A stretch of DNA of 64,000 nt from Sclerurus mexicanus (Eukaryota > Chordata > Aves > Passeriformes > Furnariidae): assembly GCA_013396755.1 (NCBI GenBank), contig VWZF01002957.1, positions 506,568 to 570,567 of the forward strand. Reading direction: 5' to 3'. Shown here piece by piece: positions 53,501-64,000 of this stretch; position 1 is the first letter of the stretch; every line of letters starts with the position of its first letter. The notes below the pieces were generated by a model. That model was given only the letters and a program-made list of their open reading frames with translations. It was not told the DNA's origin and did not search any database. A program made the translations under genes and the position numbers.

Positions 53501-55919
53501 ACTGTTATGTATTTTTCCTAAGTGCTCTCTTCAGAGATTATAAAAAAAGTCAAGTACTTCTTTAGAAAATATCCTTTCCAATTGCCTGGTTCTCAAATCA
53601 CTCACTACCACACAAGTATAAATAAGAGCTGTCTTGACAGATCTTGACAGTCCAGGTCTAGCAGGAATGCAGCCACAAGTGTTTCAGTTACAACAGATTG
53701 ATAGAATTTTAGGCATTTTCATCTCTTTTTGAATTTACCATTGGAATTAACATGTATTATGTATTAGGTTAACATGTTAGGTTTAGTTGCCAGAATCTAC
53801 AATCCTATGCTGGACTGATGGCTTCTTTTGTGCTGAGCAATCTATGCATGCAAACCTGCAAGTTCATTTATTTGCCAAGGAGGACCAGCTCCCAGGGGAA
53901 AAAAATAAAAATGAAGACAACAAAGACCTTGGAGACAAAACTTTGAGAAGAAAAGTAAGTTACCTTGCCTGCATATTGTTTTAGGAGAACAATTACTCCT
54001 GCTTATGCAACTTCTCTGGGGAGTTAACTCCGTCATACCAGAGTTTTCTGAAGCAGACCTGAAATACTAGGTATGTTAGCATGATCACTATATTTTAATT
54101 TTAAATAAGAAACCTCTCTTTCAGGAATGAGGGGAATATATTGATTTTAAAATAAATTTTGTCTGAGAAGGCAGCCCGATCAGCAGCACCAGAGATCAGC
54201 ATCAGCATATTAATGATGCAATTGTTATAACCCAACAAATAAGACAGAGTGAGTAAAATAATTATCAAGAGGAGGTCAAGCTGAAGTTGACATGTTGCAG
54301 CCAGAACTGCTGCTGCTATCCTTCATGTTCATGAAAAATTCATTAAACTGGAAACTGCAGAGGCAAATTAGGTATGAGTCCTAAAAATACATAACTCTTC
54401 ACAACCTGAAAAGATAATGCGATGAGGAAGAATGTCATCAAAATATCACCTTTGGCCCAATTTTGCTTTCAGTTGGATAAGTGAAAACCAACTAGACCAG
54501 TGGTGCCAGAAGGCAGCACCAATATGAAGAAATAAGTCCAGTGGCTTCTGCAAGTTGCTATTGAAAGCACTGAACTCATGAGTGGTAATCACACACCTGT
54601 TCAGAGGGCTTCAGTTGGTGAATTGGTACCACAAACAAACACCAGGATTAGACACATGTGTAGCAATGTTTACACACACACAAATATTTTGCCTGAATAA
54701 AATAGAGAGTACATAATAATGATTTGTGAATTGCTTTCATATTACTGCTGACAGTTGTAAAACAAGACACTAAGATGTCGATCCCTTTACAACAGCTTTC
54801 CACTCTCTGCACAGTGAAGGCTGGGGCAAATTAAGGCAGTCTTCCAGTTGTACACTTCTTGACTGAGGAAATCTCACAACTTCATTTCTTTAAAGCATGA
54901 GTACTCATCACTAGCTGTAAGTCTTGGCTTCAGAACAGCTCAGAGTTAAAAGCAAATTGAAAGTATAAAGCCCAGTCTCAGATTTTCAACATCTCTCAAA
55001 TACAACAATTTTAAAACTTTGGGACAAGATTCACTATCAATTTTGTGGGCAGTCAGAAAATTACTGGACATTCTTCCCTGCTTTGAATGTACAGAAAGTA
55101 GGAAAAGGGAAGGCCTTGCACCAAAGACTCCTTTGTTACATCAACCTCTTCAGTTTAAAGAACTTTTTCCCAGATATTTTTCAGAAACAAATAATTATAT
55201 TTGCTTATTTTTTATGAGAATCCAGCTGCAAGCAAAGAAGCCTCCAGCAGTTTTTCAGTGCTAGGAATAAAGACAATTATCTTTATTCTTGTGCATGTAA
55301 ACATCAGTACTATAATGGCATTTTTACCATTTCAGCTCTGACATATAATCCAGTGCCTTTACTGAGTATGTATGAAGACCATTGCTACTATGTTATCATC
55401 TATGAAAAAAAAACAGTTAATGTGGAATTCCAGAAGCTTGCTTTGTCTCTATAAACCAAAAGTAATCGACTACCAATTCTTTAAATATGTTTTGGAACAA
55501 AAAACATGTAATGCAGAAAGTAAAATTATGCTACTGCTGATTTTCAGATGGATTTGATTACATATGAATTCCTTGGCTCTAAACAGTGAAATGTTGACTC
55601 TTTAATGGATTCTTTCCTCATCTCTCAAAGAATTGAATACATTTAGGCTGGAAGTAAGTTTATAAAGTACTTTGTAGTCAAAGTACTTTACAGCTGTTTA
55701 AGAAATGGTTTAAAGCTTTCATTGCAGAGGCCACTCAATTTGTATGGAAACACTTTGTTGATGAAAAGATTACCAGCATAGTTCAGCATTCCTAACTTAA
55801 CCATGCTGGGGTTGAACACGGGACTGCCTCTTCCTCCCAGAAAGATTCCACAGTCCTGCACAATTCTGCATTCTCCAGGCCAAGCTTTCCCTCACTCATT
55901 CCTCAGCTGTATTTGCAAG

Positions 55920-56045
55920 GAAAAAGAAAAAGAAATGAAAAGGAAAAGGAAAAGGAAAAGGAAAAGGAAAAGGAAAAGGAAAAGGAAAAGGAAAAAAGGA
56001 AAAGGAAAGAAAAAGAAAAAAAAAGAAAAAGAAAAAGGAAATGAG
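55920..56045 (+). repeat. Purine-only (AAAAGG)n microsatellite
   Basis: An almost pure A/G tract with a core of AAAAGG units (about 55938-55996) is flanked by AAAAAG-type degenerate units. The lysine/arginine-rich frame reading through it (55803-56057) is an artefact of the repeat. Confidence 0.95.
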
Positions 56046-58151
56046 AAAAATATATGAGCTAATCAAAAAGATTTTTGGAGGAATTTTTACCTGTTTTTTT
56101 TTCCATGCTCCAAAGACTTTACTGGAGCCTTTGGGAAATATCTTTCACATGCCTTGGTAGAGCTCTACTAGATAAGACTGAAAAATATAAAGACAATTAT
56201 TTTCATATATGGATTGACAGGAAAACTGAGTTCTCACAGTTACAAAAATGAATCATTCTGGAGTTACCCTCCAGAAATACATTTTGCTGGTAAATAAAGC
56301 AAAAAGACTCATCTCAAAGATAGCTCTGTTAACTTTCAGACATCACATTACAGGAGGCAAGCACACAGAGTAGGGAAGTACTCTGGAATCCATCCATGTA
56401 ATGCACTCTAATTATAACTTGTGTGTCATCTTTCCAATAGACCATGTGTTTACAAGAAACTGTCACTGACTTTTGACATATGTGAGAGCAATTGGGTTGA
56501 ACGGTGGTTTTAACCTGCGGGAACTTGACAGGGTCTTATTTCTATTTATGTTTTTACTTCCCAGTACGGTGCATACCATCATTTGCTGTAGAGCTTTAAC
56601 ATGGGTGAGTAGTGCAGTTGTCCTTGCTAGTCAGCAGAGAGGGTTGACCTCTGGAGGCCATTTCAGAGTACTTCATCATTGTTTACTTATGTAGCTTAGA
56701 TTTCTGAGTGAAAACACATAAATTAGATCATTTCCGAGCATTAAAAAAATGCTGCATCATTAAAATTTCAATAGTATGTATTGATCTCATAAGTAAGTGC
56801 AGATCTTGGTCACAATTTGCTTTTAATCTTTTTCTGTCAAGGTGAGCAAGTCAGTAAGAGCTTTTAAACAGCTTTACCTAATCACTTTAATTTTAATGGC
56901 TGATACTTATAAAATTAATAGAATGAGTAGCAAAACATAGCCTTGTACATGAGTGAACTTTAACAGAATATCCCCATTCATACAAATTACCGGGAAACTT
57001 TCAAATATGTGTCTTGAAAGTGCTTGCTCTTTTAACCCATTTTACCTGTTAGATTGACTCACATGAGCATTGAGGTGATATATGAAGAACAACATCCTTT
57101 GCTGCTGATTTGTGCACTTTGTGCAGATCCAAAGAATGCCTATCACGGGTCAGTATTTAAATTCTTTGAAAAGGAAAGTCAATATGATGTGAGAATTTGG
57201 AAAAATCGTATGAAAGAGAACCTTGCAAATACCAGACTGGGTGCTGGAACTGATCAAATTTTGATTCCCAAGTCTCCGATTTTTAAAACTAAAGTTATAA
57301 AAATCCAAAAGTGCTTTATATAATTAATAGGGAAATTACGTAGGTGATGTCTAGCCTGGTGTGCAGCTGCCAAGTAGGGTAAGTACTCAGTGAACTTTTC
57401 AATTGGGGATTGAGTTCTGGATAGGAATCTTGGCAAACCAGCCAGACCTGTGTGGTTGTTGGTTATTCAGATTTATTTTTAAAAGTTTCATTATATGATT
57501 TTGATTTTATACTGTCTAGCAACATATTAGCATCTTTCTGTCTTTGTGCCTAATGTGATCTAAAACATTTCTGTGTTCTGGGATGAAGAATAAGGGCATA
57601 CATGTGTGCCCACACACATAATATACAGAAATAACTCTCCACCCCCAAAACACTAGTAAGGAAAATAACCATATGAGTGTCAAAGTGTCAAAGTTTAGGT
57701 AGAAAATCACCAAACTGATTCAACACATGATATTTAGATTCTTTAAGTGTTCTCTAAGATCAAAAGTGTGGGTTGTTAGGTGTGGGGGTTTTTTTAATCA
57801 CTATTCTCCCAGAACCATGGACTAATGATGAAATTCCTGCTGCTCCATGCCACTGACAGGATTGTAGCTTATCTCTCTACAGTTATCTCTATGCTTGTAA
57901 TATGCTGACCTAAAAAGTCCCTTCTGGACCTGAATTCCTTTATGTAGCTGACAAAGAAATTAATCTGGATAATTTTCAGTTCTGTTCATTATTTCTAAGC
58001 ATTCTTACAGCATTTCTGTGATTCATGTGAAGGAAAGAGGGAAAATACTGGTCATTTTTTAATAAGCAAACCTACAATTGCAACTAATTATTAATTTTCA
58101 GAGAAGAACTAAGATTATTGCAAGCTATTATGAGTTAGAAGTAAATAATAC

Positions 58152-58715
58152 TGTGGTTTAAGCCCAGCCAGCAACTATGTATTACCTCACCCCTGACGGA
58201 GAGGAGAATTGGGGGGAAAAAAGTAAACCTTGTGGGATAAGAACAGTTTACTGACTGAAACAAAATAAAATATATTAATAATACTAATAACAATAACAAT
58301 TATACTACTTTTAATTAAAAGGGGAGAGAGAGAGAGAGAGAGAGTGATAAAACCCAAGTGAAACAAATGATGCACAGTTGAATTGCTCAACACTCAGTGA
58401 CCAATGCCCAGCCCATTCTGGAGTAGCAATCAGCAGGTCCTGACCAACCTCCCCCAGCCGATCACTGAAAAGGACATTCGTTGGTTCTTTGGTCACCTCG
58501 GGTCAGGAGTCCTGGCTGTGCTCCCCCACAGCTTCTTGTGCACCTGCTCGCTGACAGAGCATGGGAAACTGAGAAGTCCTTGACTTAGGGCAAGCACCAC
58601 TTAGCAACAACTGAAACATGAGTGTGTTATCAACATTATTATCATGCTAAATCAAAAACATAGCACTGTACCACTGACTAAGAAGAAAATTAACTATACC
58701 CCAGACAACATCACA
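58152..58715 (-). mobile_element. Solo LTR of an avian endogenous retrovirus, minus strand
   Basis: The element is about 564 bp, with ends TGTGGTTT (58152) and ATCACA (58715) giving TGTG...CACA terminal pairs. The plus strand shows landmarks I know from a widespread avian LTR family: TTTAAGCCCAGCCAGCAACT near the left end, a trinucleotide AAT-rich stretch (58261-58310), GATGCACAGTTGAATTGCTC, CCAATGCCCAGCCC, TTCTTGTGCACC, GAGTGTGTTATCAACATTAT, and GAAGAAAATTAACT near the right end. In this family these belong to the reverse orientation. No retroviral gene flanks it. The flanks (AATAC left, AATGT right) share 3 of 5 bases, a weak trace of a target duplication. Confidence 0.85.
58324..58344. repeat. 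(GA)n microsatellite inside the LTR
   Basis: About ten GA units lie within the LTR, next to its AAT-rich tract. Simple repeats at this place probably grew after insertion. Confidence 0.95.
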
Positions 58716-60804
58716 AATGTCTGCATTTATTACTACATTTTATGTAATTAATAGAATTCAATATGACTTTTAATAGCTTTTAAATAAAAGTGAATCTAGC
58801 AATGCAAGGGATGTATTTCTTTAGCACAGACTTAAGTGAATTTTGGGGCTGATTAATAGAGGGACTCAGCCAAGCACTGTTCAAATCTGTTGTCTTATGA
58901 ATTCCTTGAAGATTACTATTATGATACTGCATTTATTATGAAAGAATAGAATGGTCTAAGGTAACTCTTATTATTTACATGTCATATAATAGTGTCATCA
59001 ACTGAATAAGGAAGCTACAAATTATTTGTGCAAATGCTTCTTTATTTTTCAAATGTTATTTCACTATTTGTCATTACTCTCAGTAAAGGAGGTACCAGGG
59101 CAGATCTGCTGTCAAGTGCAGTATCATTACCCCACACAAACCCATTCAGGAAGCATACTCAGGCTACTGAAATGTCAGCTGTAAACAGCTGCTGCTTAAG
59201 TGACTGACTTAAGACTTGTTCACAACAAGCACAGCAACAAAACTTGTTGCAGTTATTCCACTTAGTGTAAAACATCCCCACATTTACTGCAAGGGATCTA
59301 ACTTCAGCTCAAAGTCAACAAATTATTTAACCTGTGATTACTGTTCTAAAAAGATATTTTCATCCTGCCTTCAGGCAAAAGCTGCATTTTGGCTGCGTTA
59401 TGGGATCAAGTAGCACTGCATGAGGGCAGCTGGCTGGTCAAACCAAGCAGTTAATGCTGGGCACCCAAACTCCACAACACAATTTCCAGCAGTTTTACCC
59501 TAACCCCACTCAGTCTGGTTGAGGCACTAGATATCCACCAGCTGCTGCAGCACATGATATGTACCCCGAAGCATTACCATATCCCCAGCTCAGCTTCAGC
59601 TCTAAGGCAGCTCCAAGGCTCAGCCTGAGTGGGGAGAACTGAAGTACGGGAACAAGAGTCAGCTGGGAATTTGCTTCAAAAACACACTCCTGAACAAAAT
59701 TAATATGCCAACATAGGTAAGATGTAAGTGAACCCCTGAGTTTTGTTGTATTCAGCCTCACTTTATGTATTTCCTATGTCCTTCACTTCTGTCCTTAACA
59801 AGAATTCAGGCAAGATTTATTGGCAGTAAATCTCCAGAGCCTAATTTATGCAGGCTTAAATCTGTGGCTGAAATGCACCGGTAATGTTAGGGCAAGTAAC
59901 CTTATCCAAAGCTATTTGGATACAGTACATTCCACTAACACAGGGATTGTTTTTTCCCCATAATTCTTTATCCAGTTTCTTACTCCATTTAAACTCATTG
60001 TTTTGCTCATCCAGCAGATTAGTTCCTCATTGTCATTCAAGGGAATATAAGCCATTAAAATAAACACAAAACCCAGTCTATTTGCAGGGATTTTAACAAT
60101 TCTGTATGGATCTGTACCTCTAATTCTGTTCATATTAATGACTTCAAGGTCTGGCAGAGTTGAAACTTACTCTTTCTTGGTGTGTGAGAAAAAATTGAAT
60201 CTAGACCACAAATTTGAATACAGACATCTCTAAGCAAAATATTGTTCTATAGTATGGCCATCATGGAAAGAATGGAATATTTTGTGCTTAAAAATACATT
60301 TTAAAACAGGAGAAGCCATTAATTGAACATCTGTCTTTGAATTCATGGAGAAAAAAACCCAAACCTTCCCCAATGTCAGTTAATGACAATTAATCAAGCA
60401 ATGTCATTTTATCCTTCAACTATTTCTGTATTGACCTGAGCCTGACAGAGCTCAGTATCATTTTTAATGATCAAGTTTTAATGACCACTTTGATATTTAG
60501 TTCAGTAGGTTGGCATCACTCTGAAAGTAGAATCTGACTTGTTACCTACAACTATTTGAGATGCTGTCGAGATTTGCATTAACTACAGTATGATGGTACT
60601 TTTCACTTGCACTTCTGTGCATTTTGTGTATAGCCTTGATGAGATAAGGGAGAATGAAGGCATAAGGATGCTACCCTTGAAATAATAGATATCTAATGAA
60701 CTAACCCATGGACCAGGGCTAGTCCTGAAGCCTTGGTGTGAACTGCTACATATACAGCCCACTGGTAGAGTCCAGTTTACATCATTATGAACCACTATTA
60801 TATC
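58716..60804. other. AT-rich non-coding stretch
   Basis: I see nothing recognisable here. A few frames of 60-85 codons occur on both strands without familiar sequence. Confidence 0.5.
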
Positions 60805-61025
60805 TCAGTCAGTCACTGGTGTGAAAGGTGGGTTCTTCAAATGGAAAGGATCTTGTTCTGAAACCACATGGATTTGATCCTGATCATGACAGTTTAAGCA
60901 GCATGAAGAATCCAAAATGTGGATGTCACTGTGACTGCTGTTAGGCCTCTCAGCTCGGTTTCTCATGCCTCTGGTGTTGCAGCTCACACCCTGACTTCTT
61001 CTGCTGCTGTTACGGATCTTATTCC
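60805..61025 (-). CDS. Candidate final coding exon of an unidentified gene
   Basis: On the minus strand an open frame runs from about 61025 to a TGA at 60805-60807, about 72 codons. It is polar and not low-complexity: a basic start (NKIRNSSRRSQG), a Ser/Asp/His stretch, a Cys-rich spot (SSCCLNCHDQD) and an end PFHLKNPPFTPVTD. This could be a cytoplasmic C-terminal tail. Just upstream in its own direction, the plus strand at 61026-61028 reads CTG (minus-strand CAG), a possible splice acceptor, but the pyrimidine tract before it is poor. An in-frame ATG a few codons upstream (61033-61035) could instead open a small ORF by chance. I do not recognise the protein. A chance frame remains quite possible. 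Confidence 0.25.
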
Positions 61026-61035
61026 TGCCATGCAT

Positions 61036-64000
61036 TACATAAAATAATTAATACCAGTAAAGTGTTAAATATCATTATATTAATCATTTTAAGCAATTTC
61101 CCTCATATTTATTAGAGTTCTTGATGTTTTTCTGTCAGATTTAATGTTGCCTTTGAAACTGTAATCATCAATGCTTCTTTTCCAACATAAGCATAATCTC
61201 CTTTAAGTAATAAGTGATTAAAAAATCTTTATCTCAGAGAAGCGGTGTAGCAATGTTATTTATACCAGTGAAGGAAATCCCTGAAGAAACGGATATTTAC
61301 AGAAATATTACCCTAAAATTAGACATCTCATTACACTATGTGTTTCTTGATCAGCATATCATGAATTTGAGCATAGACATGGCAGCTCAAGTATTAAAAT
61401 CAGTCACTAGAAGTCTATCAGCTTTACCACTTCTACAAAACATCATGACTGCCTAGTATCATAGGCTTATTTGCAGAAAATGTAGAATCCATGATAAACC
61501 AAATTTGGCGTTTGATTCTTTTTCCAACATACCTGATGGTAAATTTTTCCTTTGCCTTCAATACTGCAAAATCAAATTACTTTTCTTTTTTGCAATAGCA
61601 ACAACTTATTTATACAGGCACTATTCCCTGTGAGGACCTTACAAAAAGTTTCAAGATAATTGATAAACTGGAGATCACTTCATTGAGTGAAATCTTGTCC
61701 TATTTCCTTGAAAATTACTTTAGGGGTGCTATTTCTTTCCTTACAAGTCTACATTCTATTGTTTCTATGGTCCTTCAGTTAAAATTTAACTGAAATTTAT
61801 TTTATTGCCATTTCATGCTAGGGTTTGAAGATCTTACCAAAATTTTACAAGACAGCCTTTCTAAACGGATTTGCTTTGAACTAGATTTCTAAATCAATCC
61901 CAAAGTTTCCCTAGGCTGAAAGATTTTCAGGCAGTAGGTGCACAGCCATCATCAGTGAGTTGTTCCCTGGTCTTTCCCAATTCTAATCACATCTCTATGC
62001 TCTCGTTTATCCTTTTTTTTTTCCTTTCTTTTTTTTTTCCCTCTCTGATAGGTCATAATGCCATATGCAGTGTAGACAACTAATGCTCTTTGCTGTAAGA
62101 ATTGACCTCAGCCCAATCTTCATCTGTGAAGTGGGATGTAATGCTCTTGCTTTTCCAATCATGAAAAGTAGCAAGCACTCTTTTATAAATCTTCCCAAGC
62201 AGGCAAGAACTCCAATTCCAGTGGTTTTACTGTCATTAGTGATAGAAGTGTACTGATTGAAAGGAAATTTTTTTATGGTAGCAGTAGCATACTCTTTATA
62301 GTAAATTCTTAGAAAGGAAAGGAAAAGGAGAATTAAAACGTTTTGATCTTAAGAATTGCTTATCCGATTTTAGATCTGCGAATGCTTTAACAAAATGTCC
62401 TTCAAGGTTCTGTGAGTAGTACCATTTAAGCATGCAATTACTATTCTGCTAGTTCTAAAAAAATCAGTAAGATATCCTGTGATACTGCTATCCGTAGGAG
62501 TTATATAGCTAGCTATAGCTATTTTCTGCATAGCTATCTGAGTAGCAATTGAGTTTTTTCATTTCCTTTAAACATATGGAATAATTAGATATTGTTTGAT
62601 CACGAGTATTTGTCAAAATGTTAGGAATATTAAGAGTAATTTAAAGTTGAAGGATTTTTTTCTGGTTTAGGACAAATAAAACCCAGAAGAATTTTTAGAA
62701 TTGCTGATAAGAGGCAATTGTTTAGGTAGATTAAACAGCTACATGTCGGAATTGGAGCACAGAGTTTCTATTCTTACCATTAATTGACTCACTTTCAGTT
62801 CGAGGGAACAGATGAGAAAATCATTCTTTGTACTTGATTGTTTTTAGAAAAATGGTAACTCACAAGCTTGAGCGAAGGAATACACAGTTTGCTTCACCTG
62901 TTGCCGTCAGGTCCAGAAAGCAAAACTATACTGGGACTGTTTTCCGCATTAGTTACTCATACGTCTCTGGCCAGCAATGTACCTGAGTAATTGAAAACCT
63001 CCCTAGGAATTTATTAATGGTAAGGGAGGGTAAAAAAAAGAAGTGATTACTTCCCCAGTATAGCATCAAAAATGGCCACGGAAAACTGAGTCTAGAGCTG
63101 TCAGACTTAGTCTTACGGCCTTAAGCCTTTCCCAGAGGTAGGCGGTTTCTTTTTTGGTTTTACAAATATACCTAATCAAAGCTGAAGAATCAATCCAGTC
63201 TGCCCTGTTACAGAATAATGCCATATATGATAGGGGATAGTGCCAGCATGTATAATAAATAGGATGGCTTTTTCTCTTATCTCCAATTTGAAAGTCTAGT
63301 CAGAAACAGTAACTGCAAACAAAGGGAATTTCTACCATTTCCTCCTATTTTTTTAATGACAGTGCAGAAAACGCAAATGCAGAGAAACACTCATTTCCTT
63401 CTGCTCCCTAGACAATCTGCCATCCTTCACGACTGGATCTTGTCACATTGTGAAACAACTGGTGAGTCAGAGAGGCTGCACCATAACATTGAGAGCAGGG
63501 GGATTAGCAAACTGAAGCTGGATTTCTGCCTGCAATTTTTGAGGCTTGTTTTGGCATGTTAGTCTTTATTCAATACCTACTATCACTCAGAGAAATTGCC
63601 AAAGAGACACAATCACACAGGTAATGCTGTATATTGTACCTTTACAGTAGATTTCAGAGGATAAGCTATAAAAATTGGATCAGGTGTTGGGAACTGAGGA
63701 CATGTTATCACAAAAAAAAAAAAAAAGGTACAATTCTGCTGATAAATTGCAGTCATACTTCCCATATCATGCCATCATGGTGAGTTTTATGGAGTCCAGC
63801 TATTGTGTAACAGTCAAAATGTTCATTCATGAATCATGGGATGCTTTTGTGGGGTATTTTCACTGAAGTAGCTACAACTACAATTAGAACAGTATTTGAT
63901 CTGATGTTAATACAAATTCTTGAAGCAATTTTCTCAAATACTAGTTTTATTGCACGAGCTACCATGTAATCAAAAGACTATTTAATGTCACATCCACACT
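61036..64000. other. AT-rich non-coding stretch
   Basis: I see no gene that I can support. It contains a pyrimidine-rich tract at about 62008-62045, a TAGCTA-rich patch near 62505-62540, a short plus-strand frame at 62852-62986 (see findings) and an A-run at about 63711-63726. Confidence 0.5.

Larger units (their letters stand above)
38031..58151. other. AT-rich non-coding stretch with microsatellites
   Basis: I see no recognisable exon, tRNA or known repeat family over about 20 kb, apart from the simple repeats listed separately. A run of A lies at about 51156-51173, and two copies of the palindrome AAAGTACTTT lie at 55664-55673 and 55680-55689. The stretch could be a long intron or a gene-poor interval. 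Confidence 0.55.

Noticed and set aside
55803..56057. Lys/Arg-rich 84-codon frame
   Set aside because: It is translation of the AAAAGG microsatellite.
57890..57960. CR1-like wording (AGTCCCTTCTGGACCTGAATTCC)
   Set aside because: Only a short part resembles the CR1 tail, and the ATTCTATG end is absent. This is too weak to call.
1..64000. CRISPR arrays, operons, phage or other prokaryotic systems
   Set aside because: There are no regularly spaced repeats, no dense coding, and the repeats present are vertebrate (avian) retroelements.

Overview
This window looks like nuclear DNA from a bird, most likely a passerine or close relative. It is mostly AT-rich, non-coding sequence with no operons, RBS-linked ORFs or dense genes. 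Four things point to a bird. (1) There are CR1 non-LTR retrotransposon remnants with the typical 3' tail (8221-8975 resuming at 9897-9967, 30801-30860, 36866-36925). (2) There is a SINE with a tRNA-Ile-like head and a CR1-like tail (23180-23297), a layout I know from songbirds. (3) There are avian-type endogenous retrovirus LTRs (8976-9529, 58152-58715, and the left end of another at 37592-37679). (4) Only one CpG island stands out from an otherwise AT-rich background. I identify no complete protein-coding gene.

Layout. 1-8220: non-coding, with short A-runs. 8221-9967: an old CR1 fragment, interrupted by an ERV LTR plus leader remnant. 9968-17370: non-coding, with one 27-bp hairpin and a partial copy of it. 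17370-19480: an abrupt GC- and CpG-rich island, probably a promoter with first-exon sequence. The assembly is visibly broken there (single Ns at 17469 and 18664, a 167-N gap, and a 188-bp duplicated block). 19480-37240: non-coding, with the SINE, a minus-strand CR1 stub, a 39-A run and a possible LTR or transcript 3' end near 32.8 kb. 37242-38030: a perfect 350-bp duplication around a single N. I read it as two haplotypes joined end to end, one carrying an LTR insertion. 38031-58151: non-coding, with several microsatellites. 58152-58715: a minus-strand solo LTR. 58716-64000: non-coding, except for one stretch on the minus strand (60805-61025) that reads like a final coding exon I cannot name.

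The parts do not form a pathway or system. The most plausible functional element is the CpG-island promoter. Its gene would have its other exons outside this window or in pieces too short to recognise here. The most interesting result is structural: the 37.2-38.0 kb join suggests a retroviral LTR that is present on one chromosome and absent from the other. I found no convincing new biological system, and nearly all the long open frames are chance frames, repeats or gap artefacts.
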